DNA of 64,000 nucleotides from NCBI RefSeq assembly GCF_000800255.1, contig NZ_CP009747.1, positions 1,364,001-1,428,000 of the forward strand. The letters are read 5' to 3'. Both the position numbers and the translations under genes were made by a program. This DNA is from Pseudomonas parafulva (GTDB lineage Bacteria; Pseudomonadota; Gammaproteobacteria; Pseudomonadales; Pseudomonadaceae). This document shows, piece by piece, positions 9,075 through 19,824 of the stretch. How positions within the stretch are numbered: position 1 is the stretch's first letter; the number at the start of each line of letters is the position of its first letter. The notes below the pieces were generated by a model, which made no database searches, was not told the origin of the DNA, and was given only the letters and a program-made list of their open reading frames with translations.

Positions 9075-9158
9075 GGTGCAAGGTCCGTTCACGCAAGAGG
9101 TGGTGCTATCCTCGCGCCGGTTTGAATAAAAGAAAATTTGAATATCATGAGCATTAAG

Positions 9159-9173
9159 TTCAGTTTTTCTGAA
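9159..9173. promoter_or_regulatory. LysR-type operator between argC and its divergent regulator gene
   Basis: TTCAG-TTTTT-CTGAA is a perfect 5-5-5 inverted repeat containing the T-N11-A core typical of LysR-family binding sites. It lies in the 128-base divergent spacer, 30 bases before the LysR start. Two direct copies of TTTGAATA (9121-9128, 9137-9144) sit on its argC side. Confidence 0.6.
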
Positions 9174-9202
9174 TTGAGCTTGTGTGTAACGGGAGTTTTG
9201 TT

Positions 9203-10084
9203 GTGCGAGAAATCAGCCTCGATCGCCTGCGTACCCTGGTGGTGATCGCCGACCTCGGCTCTTTTGCCCAGGCTGCGCGTCAGCTCAACCTGGCGCCGCC
9301 GACCATCAGCCTGCATGTGGCCGAACTGGAGGCGCGGGTTGGTGCGCCCTTGTTGACTCGAACCCGCGGCCAGGTGCGCGCCACCGCCGTTGGGCAGACC
9401 CTGCTGGAGCGCGCCCGGCGTTTGCTGGCGGACGCCGAGCAGGCCTTGGAAGAGGTGCGTGGGCAGGTGGCCGGGCTGACCGGGCGTGTGCGCCTGGGCG
9501 CGTCCACCGGCGCCATCGCTCACCTGCTGCCCAGCGCGCTGGCAACGCTGCAGCGCGACCACCCTGGCATCGACGTGCAGGTGCAGGTGCTGACCTCCCA
9601 GGCCTCGTTGGCCGCGTTGCGCGACGGCCGCCTGGATATCGGCCTGGTGGCCCTGCCGCAGACCGCCAGCAAAGGTGTGAAGTTGATGCCCTGGCGGCGC
9701 GACCCGATCCTGGCCTACGTGCCCGCCGACTGGCAGCCCCCGGCGCGGCTGACGCCCACGTGGCTGGCCGCGCGCGCGTTGATTCTCAACGACAGCGGCA
9801 CCCAGTTGTCGCGAGTTACCGCCGAGTGGTTCGCGGCGGCCGGGCTCTATCCGCAGGCGCGCATCGAGCTGAACTACAACGATGCGATCAAGAGCCTGGT
9901 GGCGGCGGGCTATGGCGCGACCTTGCTGCCTCAGGAAGGCGAAGGCCCCGAGCTGGATCGGCGCATCGTGTGCCGCGCGTTACGGCCGGGCTTGTGGCGG
10001 TCGCTGGGCATCGCGTGTCGCGAGGGCGACGGCGATCGGGCTACCGGGCATGTGCTGGCGGCGCTCAAGCACCTGCGCCAGTGA
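9203..10084 (+). CDS. LysR-family transcriptional regulator
   Basis: A 293-residue regulator with an N-terminal winged helix ([25 protein letters not shown], then [20 protein letters not shown]) and a LysR substrate-binding domain. A GTG start is assigned at 9203 because GGGAG lies 7 bases upstream; no ATG fits. It is divergent from argC type 2 and probably regulates it and itself through the palindrome at 9159-9173. The effector is unknown. Confidence 0.88.
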   Translation: MREISLDRLRTLVVIADLGSFAQAARQLNLAPPTISLHVAELEARVGAPLLTRTRGQVRATAVGQTLLERARRLLADAEQALEEVRGQVAGLTGRVRLGASTGAIAHLLPSALATLQRDHPGIDVQVQVLTSQASLAALRDGRLDIGLVALPQTASKGVKLMPWRRDPILAYVPADWQPPARLTPTWLAARALILNDSGTQLSRVTAEWFAAAGLYPQARIELNYNDAIKSLVAAGYGATLLPQEGEGPELDRRIVCRALRPGLWRSLGIACREGDGDRATGHVLAALKHLRQ

Positions 10085-10173
10085 CCGGGCGCTGCCGGAT
10101 GTCCATGCTTCCCAGTGCCGGTCAGGTCACGGATAATCCCCGCCCACTACAACCAGATAGCCTGTGAGTCGGT

Positions 10174-10842
10174 ATGAGTGATCCGCAAGTCAGCCCCGAC
10201 CAGCCAATGGTCCGGGTGCGCAAGGCGCGCAAGAACAACCCGGAAAAGACCCGCGAGGACATTCTCCAGGCGGCGATCCAAGAGTTCGTCGAGCAGGGGC
10301 TAGCCGGGGCGCGGGTCGATGCGATCGCCGATCGTACGGCCACCTCCAAGCGCATGATCTACTACTACTTCGGCAGCAAGGAGCAGTTGTACCTGGAGTG
10401 CTTGATCAAGCTTTACGGCGACATTCGCAAGACCGAACACAGCCTGGACCTTGAGTCGCTATCCGCGGAGCAGGCCATCCTCCGTCTGGTGGAGTTCACC
10501 TTCGATCACCACGACCTGAACGTGGACTTCGTGCGCATCGTCTGCACCGAAAACATCCACTACGGCGAGTTCGTCAAGCAGGCGCCTGTGATCGGCGAAA
10601 TGAGCAGCCTGGTGCTCGAGGCGTTGGGGCGGGTGTTGCGCCGGGGCGTGAAGGAGGGCGTGTTTCGCCCCGGTATCGAGGTCATCGACCTGCACATGCT
10701 GATGAGTTCGTTCAGTTTCTACCGGGTATCGAACCGGCACACCTTCGGCGAAATCTTCCAGATCGACCTGAGCGATGAAGCCATCAAGGTGCGGCACAAG
10801 CAGATGCTCTGCGAGGCCGTGCTCAATTACATCCGCGCATGA
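10174..10842 (+). CDS. TetR-family transcriptional regulator
   Basis: A 222-residue repressor-type protein. Residues 25-75 form the TetR helix-turn-helix (TREDILQAAIQEFVEQGLAG, then TSKRMIYYYFGSKEQLYLEC). The N-terminus is basic (RVRKARKNNPEKTRED). The C-terminal part resembles the TetR C-terminal type found in the RutR/NicS-like group (KEGVFRPGIEVIDLHMLMSSFSFYRVSN). It is a single gene with no divergent partner next to it, so its target is probably elsewhere. Confidence 0.85.
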   Translation: MSDPQVSPDQPMVRVRKARKNNPEKTREDILQAAIQEFVEQGLAGARVDAIADRTATSKRMIYYYFGSKEQLYLECLIKLYGDIRKTEHSLDLESLSAEQAILRLVEFTFDHHDLNVDFVRIVCTENIHYGEFVKQAPVIGEMSSLVLEALGRVLRRGVKEGVFRPGIEVIDLHMLMSSFSFYRVSNRHTFGEIFQIDLSDEAIKVRHKQMLCEAVLNYIRA

Positions 10843-10875
10843 CCGCCCGCTCCCCAGGGTGTCCAGAAAGCACAA

Positions 10876-10893
10876 GGGCCGCATAAGCGGCCC
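10876..10893 (-). terminator. Hairpin, likely terminator
   Basis: GGGCCGC-ATAA-GCGGCCC, a 7-bp GC stem between the 3' ends of the TetR gene (plus) and the CsbD-like gene (minus). On the minus strand the following bases are TTGTGCTTTC, only weakly T-rich. Confidence 0.5.
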
Positions 10894-10911
10894 CAGTACA
10901 CCCACTGGCGA

Positions 10912-11160
10912 TCAGCGTCGCAGCAGGCGGTTGACCACCACCACGATCGCCGCGCCGACTGCCAGGGCGGTCAGCGGCTTTTCCTTGACGAAGTTCGACA
11001 CGTTGTTCACCGCGTCGCCATAGCTTTTGGTCACTTGACCGACGGCCTGACGCGCATCGCCCTCGGCGGCCAGGTCCGGGTCTTCGAGAAACTCGCCAGC
11101 GGCGCTCTGCGCCTTGCCGATTACCTTGTCCGCGACGCCTTCGATCTGTTCACGCTTCAT
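10912..11160 (-). CDS. CsbD-like stress-response protein with hydrophobic tail
   Basis: An 82-residue protein whose N-terminus (KREQIEGVADKVIGKAQSAAGE) matches the CsbD family of general stress proteins. The last 22 residues form a hydrophobic segment ending in VNRLLRR, similar to the membrane tail of ElaB/DUF883 proteins, so the product may anchor in the inner membrane. The ATG at 11160 was chosen because AGGAAGGG lies 9 bases upstream; the TTG that would extend it overlaps that site. A single-gene unit. Confidence 0.8.
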   Translation of the reverse strand: MKREQIEGVADKVIGKAQSAAGEFLEDPDLAAEGDARQAVGQVTKSYGDAVNNVSNFVKEKPLTALAVGAAIVVVVNRLLRR

Positions 11161-11246
11161 ATGGATCAACCCTTCCTGTGAGTGGCCATGGATGTGTCAG
11201 AGGTTAGGGAGCCGCGCGCCTGGATTAGTTCAACACTGTTGTCGGC

Positions 11247-12266
11247 TCACTCGCCCAGGCGTTGCTCGCGCGACGGCGGGTAACCAAAGTAGGCGGCATA
11301 GCATTTACTGAAGTGCGATACCGAGACGAAACCGCAAGCGACCGCCACTTCCATCACCGACAGGTCCGAATACTGCAGCAGGCGCCGGCTCTTGGTAATG
11401 CGCAATTCCATGTAGTAGCGCCGTGGCGAGGTGCCGAGCTGGGCCTGGAACAGCCGGTCGATCTGGCGCCGCGAGCGACCGCTGTAGGCGGCCAGTTGGT
11501 CGAGGCTGAGGGTTTCTTCCAGGTTGTTTTCCATCAGCTCGACGATGGTACGCAGTTGCAAGCTCATGGATTTCTTGGCGCCGGGCCCGACCTGACGATA
11601 GCGCGCCCCGGAGAAGGACAGGATTTCCTCGACGCCTTCGGCCAGCGCATCGCCGTACAAACGGCGCACCAGGCCAAGCATCAGCTCCATCGCGCCGTTG
11701 GGGCTGGCGGCGGTGAGGCGGTCGCGGTCGAGGGTAAAGCTGGCCGGGGTGATGCGCGTCTGCGGGCTGCGCTCGGCCAGGCTGGCGCGTTGCTCGGGAT
11801 GGATGCTGCAGCCGTAATCGCCGAGCACCCCGGCCCGGCCGAGGAACCAGGCGCCATTCCACAAGCCGCCGAGGGCCATGCCGTGGGCGGCGCAATCGGC
11901 CAGCAGACGGTCCAGTCCAGGGTACTTGAGCAGGGTGCGCAGGCCGCCGCAGATCACCAGCAGGTCGAGTGTCTTCAGGGCGGACGGATCGAGCTCGCTG
12001 GCGATCAATTCCAGGCCCAGGTCGCTGAGTACCCGGTCGCCGCTGGACGACAGCGCGGTGAAGGCGAAACGCTCGGCGCGCAGCAAGTTGGCGGTGACCA
12101 GCACGTCCATCGCCACGGTGAAGCTGGCCATGGAGAAGTGCTCGAGCAGGACGAAACCCACGTGGTAGGGCTTCTGCTCGTCGCTGGCGCCGGATTTGAG
12201 CCGCAGCATGTTGCTGGTGCTGGTCTTCTTGCTGAACTGGCGGGGCGTTGGCACAGCGGACTCCAT
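11247..12266 (-). CDS. GlxA-type AraC-family transcriptional regulator
   Basis: A 339-residue regulator with two domains. Residues about 33-205 are a DJ-1/PfpI-like amidase-fold domain (HVGFVLLEHFSMASFTVAMDVL; the elbow motif reads LLVICGGLRTLL). Residues about 235-335 are an AraC DNA-binding domain with two helix-turn-helix units (LSLDQLAAYSGRSRRQIDRLF; MEVAVACGFVSVSHFSKCYAAYFG). This is the layout of GbdR, CdhR and ArgR-like activators of amino acid and betaine catabolism; which one cannot be told here. It is divergent from a small membrane-protein gene. The start at 12266 has only a weak AGAGAAG site; Met20 is an alternative. Confidence 0.85.
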   Translation of the reverse strand: MESAVPTPRQFSKKTSTSNMLRLKSGASDEQKPYHVGFVLLEHFSMASFTVAMDVLVTANLLRAERFAFTALSSSGDRVLSDLGLELIASELDPSALKTLDLLVICGGLRTLLKYPGLDRLLADCAAHGMALGGLWNGAWFLGRAGVLGDYGCSIHPEQRASLAERSPQTRITPASFTLDRDRLTAASPNGAMELMLGLVRRLYGDALAEGVEEILSFSGARYRQVGPGAKKSMSLQLRTIVELMENNLEETLSLDQLAAYSGRSRRQIDRLFQAQLGTSPRRYYMELRITKSRRLLQYSDLSVMEVAVACGFVSVSHFSKCYAAYFGYPPSREQRLGE

Positions 12267-12416
12267 GGGCTTCTCTGGCGCAGCGAGTGTGCTACCCGTC
12301 GCGCGGAAAGACAATCGTTGAACAGGCCACGGTGCACGCGCAATCGCCTGCGTATCCGACTGAACCCTTGCCGCTTGGCGCGAACCAATACAGTACATGC
12401 ACACGGGAGAACGCTC

Positions 12417-12629
12417 ATGGAAATCGGAACGATCTGGATCGTCGTCGCGGTGGTGGTGATCCTCCTGCAAGTCTGGGCGATTTGGCACATCATCGGCAGC
12501 GACCGACGTGCCGAGCGCAAGATGCTCTGGGTCGTATTCGTGGTATGGGCGCCGTTCCCCGGCCTGTTGTTCTGGGCGTGGCGAGGCCCTCGGGCGGTCA
12601 AGGGCAAGGCGGTACTCGAAGAGAAGTGA
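12417..12629 (+). CDS. Small membrane protein with PLDc_N-like domain
   Basis: A 70-residue protein with two predicted transmembrane helices (IWIVVAVVVILLQVWAIWHI and MLWVVFVVWAPFPGLLFWAW). The WxxW and PFPGLLFWxxxGPR pattern resembles the N-terminal domain of cardiolipin synthases (PLDc_N), which also exists as stand-alone small proteins. GGGAG precedes the ATG. It is divergent from the GlxA-type regulator gene, which may control it. A strong terminator follows. Confidence 0.75.
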   Translation: MEIGTIWIVVAVVVILLQVWAIWHIIGSDRRAERKMLWVVFVVWAPFPGLLFWAWRGPRAVKGKAVLEEK

Positions 12630-12702
12630 GACAGTGAGAGCGCCTGTCGCACGGACACGCTTGAGCGGCCTGTCTGGCCGATAACCGCACGCTCGTTGCC
12701 AT

Positions 12703-12730
12703 TGCCCGTCCCTTGGACGGGCATTGTCTT
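12703..12730 (+). terminator. Rho-independent terminator
   Basis: TGCCCGTCC-CTT-GGACGGGCA, a perfect 9-bp stem (12703-12723) followed by TTGTCTTT. It ends the transcript of the small membrane protein gene about 75 bases after its stop. Confidence 0.7.
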
Positions 12731-12788
12731 TCCCTCGGTTCGTCCAACTCTTCTAAACTGCCAGCGTTTGCCACGGCCCGAGATCCGC

Positions 12789-13667
12789 ATGACCACCCGC
12801 ACCCCGTTGTCTGGCGTCAATCACCCGCTGCATGGCATCGCCCTGGTGGTCGTGGCGACCTTCCTGTTTGCCAGTCACGACGGACTGTCCAAGTACCTGG
12901 GTGGTATCTACCCGATCATCATGGTGGTGTGGGCGCGCTACGTGGTGCACACCCTGCTCATGGCGGGCATCTTCCTGCCTCAGGCCGGGTTGCGCGTGCT
13001 GCGCACTCGCCGCCCGCTCCTGCAAACCCTGCGTGCCCTGAGCTTGCTCAGTACCAGTCTGCTGTTCACCGCCGGCTTGCAGTACCTGCCACTGGCCGAA
13101 GCGACCTCGGTCAACTTTCTGGCTCCGGTACTGGTCACCGCGCTGTCGGCGCCGCTGCTCAAGGAGCAGGTCACGCCTGGTCAATGGCTGGCCGTGGTGA
13201 TGGGGTTTATCGGTGTGCTCGTGGTGGTGCACCCGGGCGGCGCGATGTTCACACCGGCCATCCTGTTCCCGTTCGGCTCGGCGTTGGGCTTCTGCTTCTA
13301 CCAGTTGCTCACCCGTATTCTGGCCGCACATGACAGCCCCACCACCAGCAACTTCTATGCGGGCCTGTGCAACACCCTGATCATGAGCGCACTGGTGCCG
13401 TTCTTCTGGCAAACCCCGCAAGCCTCCCATGTACTGCTGATGCTGGCGCTCGGCGGCTGCGGCATGACCGCGCACCTGTTGCTGACCCAAGCCTTCCGCC
13501 ACGCCGCCCCTGCGCTGCTGGCGCCGTTCAGCTATTGCCAGATCGTGTTCGCCGGGCTGCTCGGATTGCTGGTATTCGGCCAGGTGCCGGATACCCTCAG
13601 CGTGGTCGGTATCGCCATTATTTGCCTCAGCGGCCTGGGGGCGGCGTGGATGCAACGCCGTCGTTAG
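12789..13667 (+). CDS. DMT-superfamily (EamA) exporter
   Basis: A 292-residue inner-membrane protein with about ten transmembrane segments formed by two EamA repeats. The first repeat includes FLFASHDGLSKYLGGIYP and PLAEATSVNFLAPVLVTALSAPLLKE, typical of drug/metabolite transporters. The second ends with a basic MQRRR tail. The substrate is unknown. The ATG at 12789 is the first plausible start after the upstream terminator. A single-gene unit followed by the katG upstream region. Confidence 0.85.
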   Translation: MTTRTPLSGVNHPLHGIALVVVATFLFASHDGLSKYLGGIYPIIMVVWARYVVHTLLMAGIFLPQAGLRVLRTRRPLLQTLRALSLLSTSLLFTAGLQYLPLAEATSVNFLAPVLVTALSAPLLKEQVTPGQWLAVVMGFIGVLVVVHPGGAMFTPAILFPFGSALGFCFYQLLTRILAAHDSPTTSNFYAGLCNTLIMSALVPFFWQTPQASHVLLMLALGGCGMTAHLLLTQAFRHAAPALLAPFSYCQIVFAGLLGLLVFGQVPDTLSVVGIAIICLSGLGAAWMQRRR

Positions 13668-13902
13668 CGGGCTCAGGGTGCTAAAAGACCCTGGCTATCG
13701 CCCCTGAACAGCCACTCTATTAGACCTCTGCCGAAGCTCGGCTAGTCTTTCCCCTGGCTTCGCCTCGTGCGTCTGACGCGCGGTGAGCCAGCGTCGGCTC
13801 CTGTCCGACCATCCCTGATGAGCAGATGGGTCGAGTTCTTGGCTCGGCCCGCGGATCGCCCGGCACAGACCGGAAATCTGGATAACCGAACCTGCAAGGT
13901 AA

Positions 13903-16161
<2,259 letters not shown>

Positions 16162-16278
16162 CGGTACTGTCCGGGGTCGCTGCAACGGCCCCGGCAATCC
16201 GATGAGATGGCACTCTGCAATCGCGGTGGAAGCGCTTACAATCGCCGCGTTTGCTCCCCATCACAGGCTCGCTGGTTC

Positions 16279-17439
16279 ATGACGCTCGACCCTCCCACCC
16301 TCCTGGCGCTCAGTGTCGCCCTAGCGGCCGCGGCTGCGCTTTACCTGGCAATCGAATGGCGCAGCGTACGTGAGTCGTCGTTGCTGTACTGGAGTGCAGG
16401 TTTCGCCACCATCATGATCGGCTGCGTGCTGGCGCTGTTGCGCATGAACGGTTATTTGCTGGTCGGCATCTGGTTCGCCAACGGTCTGTTGATCTTCGCG
16501 CATTTCTGCTTTCTGCTGGGCGTCGCCCGTTTTACCGAGGTGCGACTGTCACGGGCCTGGTTGCTGATCGTCCTGCTGTGGGCCGGCATGCTGTTGCTGT
16601 CAGAAGGGCCGGCGTGGTCGAAGACCATGCTGGGTGTGCAATCGCTGCTGGTGGCCGGGGTTTCGCTGCGCGCCAGTTTCCTGCTGCGCCCCCATGGCGT
16701 GTCGCTGAGCGTGGGTGCCGTTCAACTGCGCTACATCCTGCTGGGTCATGGCCTGTTCTATGTGGCCAAGGCTTCGACTGCGGTGGTTCCCGGGACGCTG
16801 ATCGATCTGGCCGCGTTTCGTGGCGAAATCATCCAGATCTCGCTGATCGAAGGGGCCATGGCGATCATGCTGATTGCGCTGTCGATGACCGGCACCGAGC
16901 GCTACCGTCGCGAGGAGCGCATTGCGTTGCTGGCGGCGCGTGATCCGTTGACGGCACTGTTCAATCGCCGCGCCCTGGAAATGCGCGCACCGAGGCTGTT
17001 GCAGGCGACCAGTGGCGAGCGACCGAGTGCTGCGCTATTGATCGACATCGACCATTTCAAACTGGTCAACGACTTGTACGGACACACCGCCGGTGATCGC
17101 CTGCTGGTGGCCTTGAGCGAAACCATCCAGGGGCTGTTGCCGCCCCATGCGCTGGCCGCACGTCTGGGTGGTGACGAATTCATCATCCTGCTGGGCAACG
17201 CCAGGCGCGACGAAGTCCAGGTGTTGGGGGCGCTGCTGCGCGAGCGCTTCCAGCACATCACGGCACAGTCTTTCGCCACGCCGATGGCGGTCACCCTGAG
17301 CATTGGCGCTCACCTGTTCGATCAGCCTCCAGCGAGCCTGGCGGCGTTGATCGAACAGGGGGACGCGGTGCTCTACCAGTCCAAGCGCGGTGGGCGCGAC
17401 TGTCTGCACATGGTGGATGCCACGGCCGCAGTCGGATAG
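16279..17439 (+). CDS. Membrane-bound diguanylate cyclase (GGDEF)
   Basis: A 386-residue protein that should make cyclic di-GMP from two GTP. The first 205 residues hold about six or seven transmembrane helices forming a membrane sensor. The GGDEF domain spans about 215-380 with an intact GGDEF at 297-301 and the upstream DPLTALFNRR and DIDHFKLVNDLYGH motifs, so it should be active. The inhibitory RxxD I-site expected just before GGDEF is absent (PPHA occupies that position), so product inhibition through it is unlikely. A single-gene unit downstream of katG. Confidence 0.9.
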   Translation: MTLDPPTLLALSVALAAAAALYLAIEWRSVRESSLLYWSAGFATIMIGCVLALLRMNGYLLVGIWFANGLLIFAHFCFLLGVARFTEVRLSRAWLLIVLLWAGMLLLSEGPAWSKTMLGVQSLLVAGVSLRASFLLRPHGVSLSVGAVQLRYILLGHGLFYVAKASTAVVPGTLIDLAAFRGEIIQISLIEGAMAIMLIALSMTGTERYRREERIALLAARDPLTALFNRRALEMRAPRLLQATSGERPSAALLIDIDHFKLVNDLYGHTAGDRLLVALSETIQGLLPPHALAARLGGDEFIILLGNARRDEVQVLGALLRERFQHITAQSFATPMAVTLSIGAHLFDQPPASLAALIEQGDAVLYQSKRGGRDCLHMVDATAAVG

Positions 17440-17452
17440 GACCGTCGCTGCG

Positions 17453-18508
17453 TCACTCGTCCTGCTTGGGCTGCACCACGATGGCCAATGCGTCCGGCTC
17501 GGCGCGGGTTTTCCAGCGGGCTTTCTCGGTCCAGTTGGCGGTGTCGATCACCGCCACCTCGTCACCGCCGCTGATGGCCACGTACACCTGTTTGCCGTCA
17601 GGGGAGACCACCGCGCCGATGGGCAGCGCTTCTTCGCCCAGTAGCGTGCGTCGGTACTCAGCGCCTTCTCGCGCCAGACCGATGCGCTTGATCTCTTTCT
17701 TGGCGGCCACGTCGATGACCGCCAGTTCCGCCGACTTGGCGCAGGTCACCAGCGCGTACTTGCCGTCGGGCGTCATGGCCACGCGGATGGGGAACAGCCC
17801 GGTACGGATGCGATCGGTGACTTCCCGGCGCTGCGGATCGACGATGACCACCTCGTTGCCGCCGCGGTTGCTGACCCACACCTGCTTGCCATCCGGGGTC
17901 ACCGCCACGCCTTCGCTGCCGTTGCCGGTGGGAATGTCATAGAGTTTTTTCTTGTGCAGCAGGTCCACCACCGACAACTGGCCGCCGTCGACATGGGTGA
18001 CGTAGGCGCGCTCGGCACCGGGCGCCAAGGCGACCATGTGCGGTTTGCCGCCGCCGATGTCGATGCGGTCGGTGACCTGGCCCTGGACCAGGTCGACGAC
18101 CAGCAGGCGGTCGCTGTCCTCGGTGGTCACCACCACCCGCTGGCTGTCGGGCAGGAAGCGAATGCCGTGCGGACGCGAATCCTGGCCCAGGTCGATGGTG
18201 CGCACCACGCTGCGGGTCGGCCAGTCGATCACGCTCAGGGTGTTGTTGGCGGTGCCTTGAACACCATAGTTGCCAGCAACGGCCAACAGGTTGTTGCCCG
18301 AGACCACGACTTCGTGCGGGCCGGTGCCGACTTTCAGCGTCACCAGCTCCTTGCCGGTGCGCGTGTCGAGCGCCGACACGCTGGCGTCGGCCTTGTTGCC
18401 GACCAGGAGCACGTCATCGGCGTGCACCAGGGCGCTGCCGATCAGCAGGGCGCCGGCCAGCACGATGTGGCGCAGTGCGTTGGGCAGGGGGGCGAATGGG
18501 TAGGGCAT
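17453..18508 (-). CDS. Periplasmic YVTN-type beta-propeller protein (YncE-like)
   Basis: A 351-residue secreted protein: signal peptide to about residue 33 (IVLAGALLIGSALVHA), then seven blades of about 40 residues carrying repeats such as VAVTPDGKQVWVSNRGGNEVVIVD and VAMTPDGKYALVTCAKSAELAVID. Such propellers bind partners or ligands in the periplasm; E. coli YncE is the best-known relative. The ATG has AGGAG 6 bases upstream. It lies 94 bases after an orphan FecR gene on the same strand and is probably co-transcribed, which suggests a surface-signalling or metal-related role, but that is inference. Confidence 0.85.
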   Translation of the reverse strand: MPYPFAPLPNALRHIVLAGALLIGSALVHADDVLLVGNKADASVSALDTRTGKELVTLKVGTGPHEVVVSGNNLLAVAGNYGVQGTANNTLSVIDWPTRSVVRTIDLGQDSRPHGIRFLPDSQRVVVTTEDSDRLLVVDLVQGQVTDRIDIGGGKPHMVALAPGAERAYVTHVDGGQLSVVDLLHKKKLYDIPTGNGSEGVAVTPDGKQVWVSNRGGNEVVIVDPQRREVTDRIRTGLFPIRVAMTPDGKYALVTCAKSAELAVIDVAAKKEIKRIGLAREGAEYRRTLLGEEALPIGAVVSPDGKQVYVAISGGDEVAVIDTANWTEKARWKTRAEPDALAIVVQPKQDE

Positions 18509-18602
18509 GTCCGTCTCCTTCTGGGATGATTTCCATGTGCATGCCCAAGGTGTGACCGATGCGCCGCTCGCCGAGTTCGTTCGGATGCCGGGCGCTTGCG
18601 CT

Positions 18603-19604
18603 TCAGCGTTTGTGGGGGGAGGGCAGGATACGGTTGAGCACGGTACTGCCGTCGTTGCTGCGGGTGAGGTAGATCGGCAGGACCTTGGGCAGGTTGTCGA
18701 CCAGTTGGCGGACGTCGCGGGTGTCGTAGATGCCACTGATACGAATGCTGCCGACGTTGTTGTCGGCCAGCATCAGCGGCTTGTCCAGGTAGCGATTGAT
18801 CACCGGCAGCGCCTGGGACAGGCTGAGGTTGTCCAGCACCATGCGCCCGCTGCGCCAGGCCAGGCTGTTGGCGTAGTCGTCGCTCTGAGCCAACTGCGGC
18901 TCGAAATCGCCGGTGCGGTAGCTGGCCTGCATGCCTGGGCCGAGGCGATAGCCGCCATCGCTGCCATCGCTGGAGACCAGCACCGAGCCTTCGACCAGTG
19001 TCACCTTGACCTGGTCCTGGTACTTCCACACGTTGAATTGCGTGCCTGTCACGCGGATCTGGCCACGTCCGGCATGCACGATGAAGGGATGCTGGCTGTC
19101 GTGACTGACGTCGAAAAAGGCTTCGCCCTTGACCAGATCGACCCGACGCCGATCCTTGAAGTTGAGAAAGCGCACCTCGCTGTGCAGGTTGAGCTCGACG
19201 TTGCTGCCATCGGCCAGTTGCACGGCGCGGACCTGATCGCTGCTGTCGAAATGCTGATAGCGGTTGGGCAGCCAGCCCAGTTCCCAGCCGATCCAGGCCG
19301 CCAAGGGCAGCGCGAGCACGCTGATCATCGCTGCCGAAGCCGCAGGGCGCCATGCGCGGCGCCGCACACGGCCAGCGGGGGCTTGGCGGGTGGTTGCGGG
19401 CGAGCGGGGCAGCAAGTCGGCGGTTTGCCAGATTTCCAGCATCGCCTGGTATTCCTCGGCGTGCTGTGCATTGGCGGCCAACCACTGCGCGAACGCCTCA
19501 CGCTCGGCGTCCGAGCAATCCTCGGCGTGCAGGCGCATGCACCACTGCGCGGCGGCATCGGTGACGGCATCGGCGTCGGTTGAAGTGAGGCGGTCCTGGT
19601 TCAT
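18603..19604 (-). CDS. FecR-family anti-sigma / signal transducer protein (orphan)
   Basis: A 333-residue single-pass inner-membrane protein. Residues about 10-55 form the cytoplasmic FecR N-terminal domain (DUF4880: AAAQWCMRLHAEDCSDAEREAFAQWL), a helix at about 88-110 crosses the membrane, the FecR domain follows (VQLADGSNVELNLHSEVRF), and the C-terminus resembles the short secretin/TonB N-terminal fold (LSLSQALPVINRYLDKPL). GGGAG lies 5 bases before the ATG. Partners normally found beside it, a FecI sigma factor and a TonB-dependent receptor, are missing; the neighbour is a beta-propeller gene instead. Confidence 0.88.
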   Translation of the reverse strand: MNQDRLTSTDADAVTDAAAQWCMRLHAEDCSDAEREAFAQWLAANAQHAEEYQAMLEIWQTADLLPRSPATTRQAPAGRVRRRAWRPAASAAMISVLALPLAAWIGWELGWLPNRYQHFDSSDQVRAVQLADGSNVELNLHSEVRFLNFKDRRRVDLVKGEAFFDVSHDSQHPFIVHAGRGQIRVTGTQFNVWKYQDQVKVTLVEGSVLVSSDGSDGGYRLGPGMQASYRTGDFEPQLAQSDDYANSLAWRSGRMVLDNLSLSQALPVINRYLDKPLMLADNNVGSIRISGIYDTRDVRQLVDNLPKVLPIYLTRSNDGSTVLNRILPSPHKR

Positions 19605-19763
19605 CGTGGCTCCCGGTTTTGCGCATTCTACCGTCAGCGCTGCATGGCGAGAACCGAGATAATGGCGAATACCTATCAGTTGCGCGTTTTTTGATGGGTT
19701 TTGCAGCGTTATCGTGTCGGTGGACACATGAATAAGATTTTAGGTAGGAAACTAATAAAGTTT

Positions 19764-19792
19764 TTGACATTTACTGCCTAGGCAGTAATATT
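19764..19792 (+). promoter_or_regulatory. emrRAB promoter with MarR operator in the spacer
   Basis: TTGACA at 19764-19769 and AATATT at 19787-19792 are 17 bases apart, an optimal sigma-70 spacing. The perfect 18-bp palindrome TTACTGCCTAGGCAGTAA (19771-19788) fills the spacer. A MarR dimer here would block RNA polymerase directly, giving autorepression of the downstream marR-emrA-emrB operon. Confidence 0.8.
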
Positions 19793-19824
19793 TTCTAACA
19801 TTATTGCGATGTCGAGCGATTCCG

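Noticed and set aside
16171..16194. CCGGGG/CCCCGG hairpin after katG
   Set aside because: Only 6 bp with a 12-base loop and no T-run; too weak to call a terminator.
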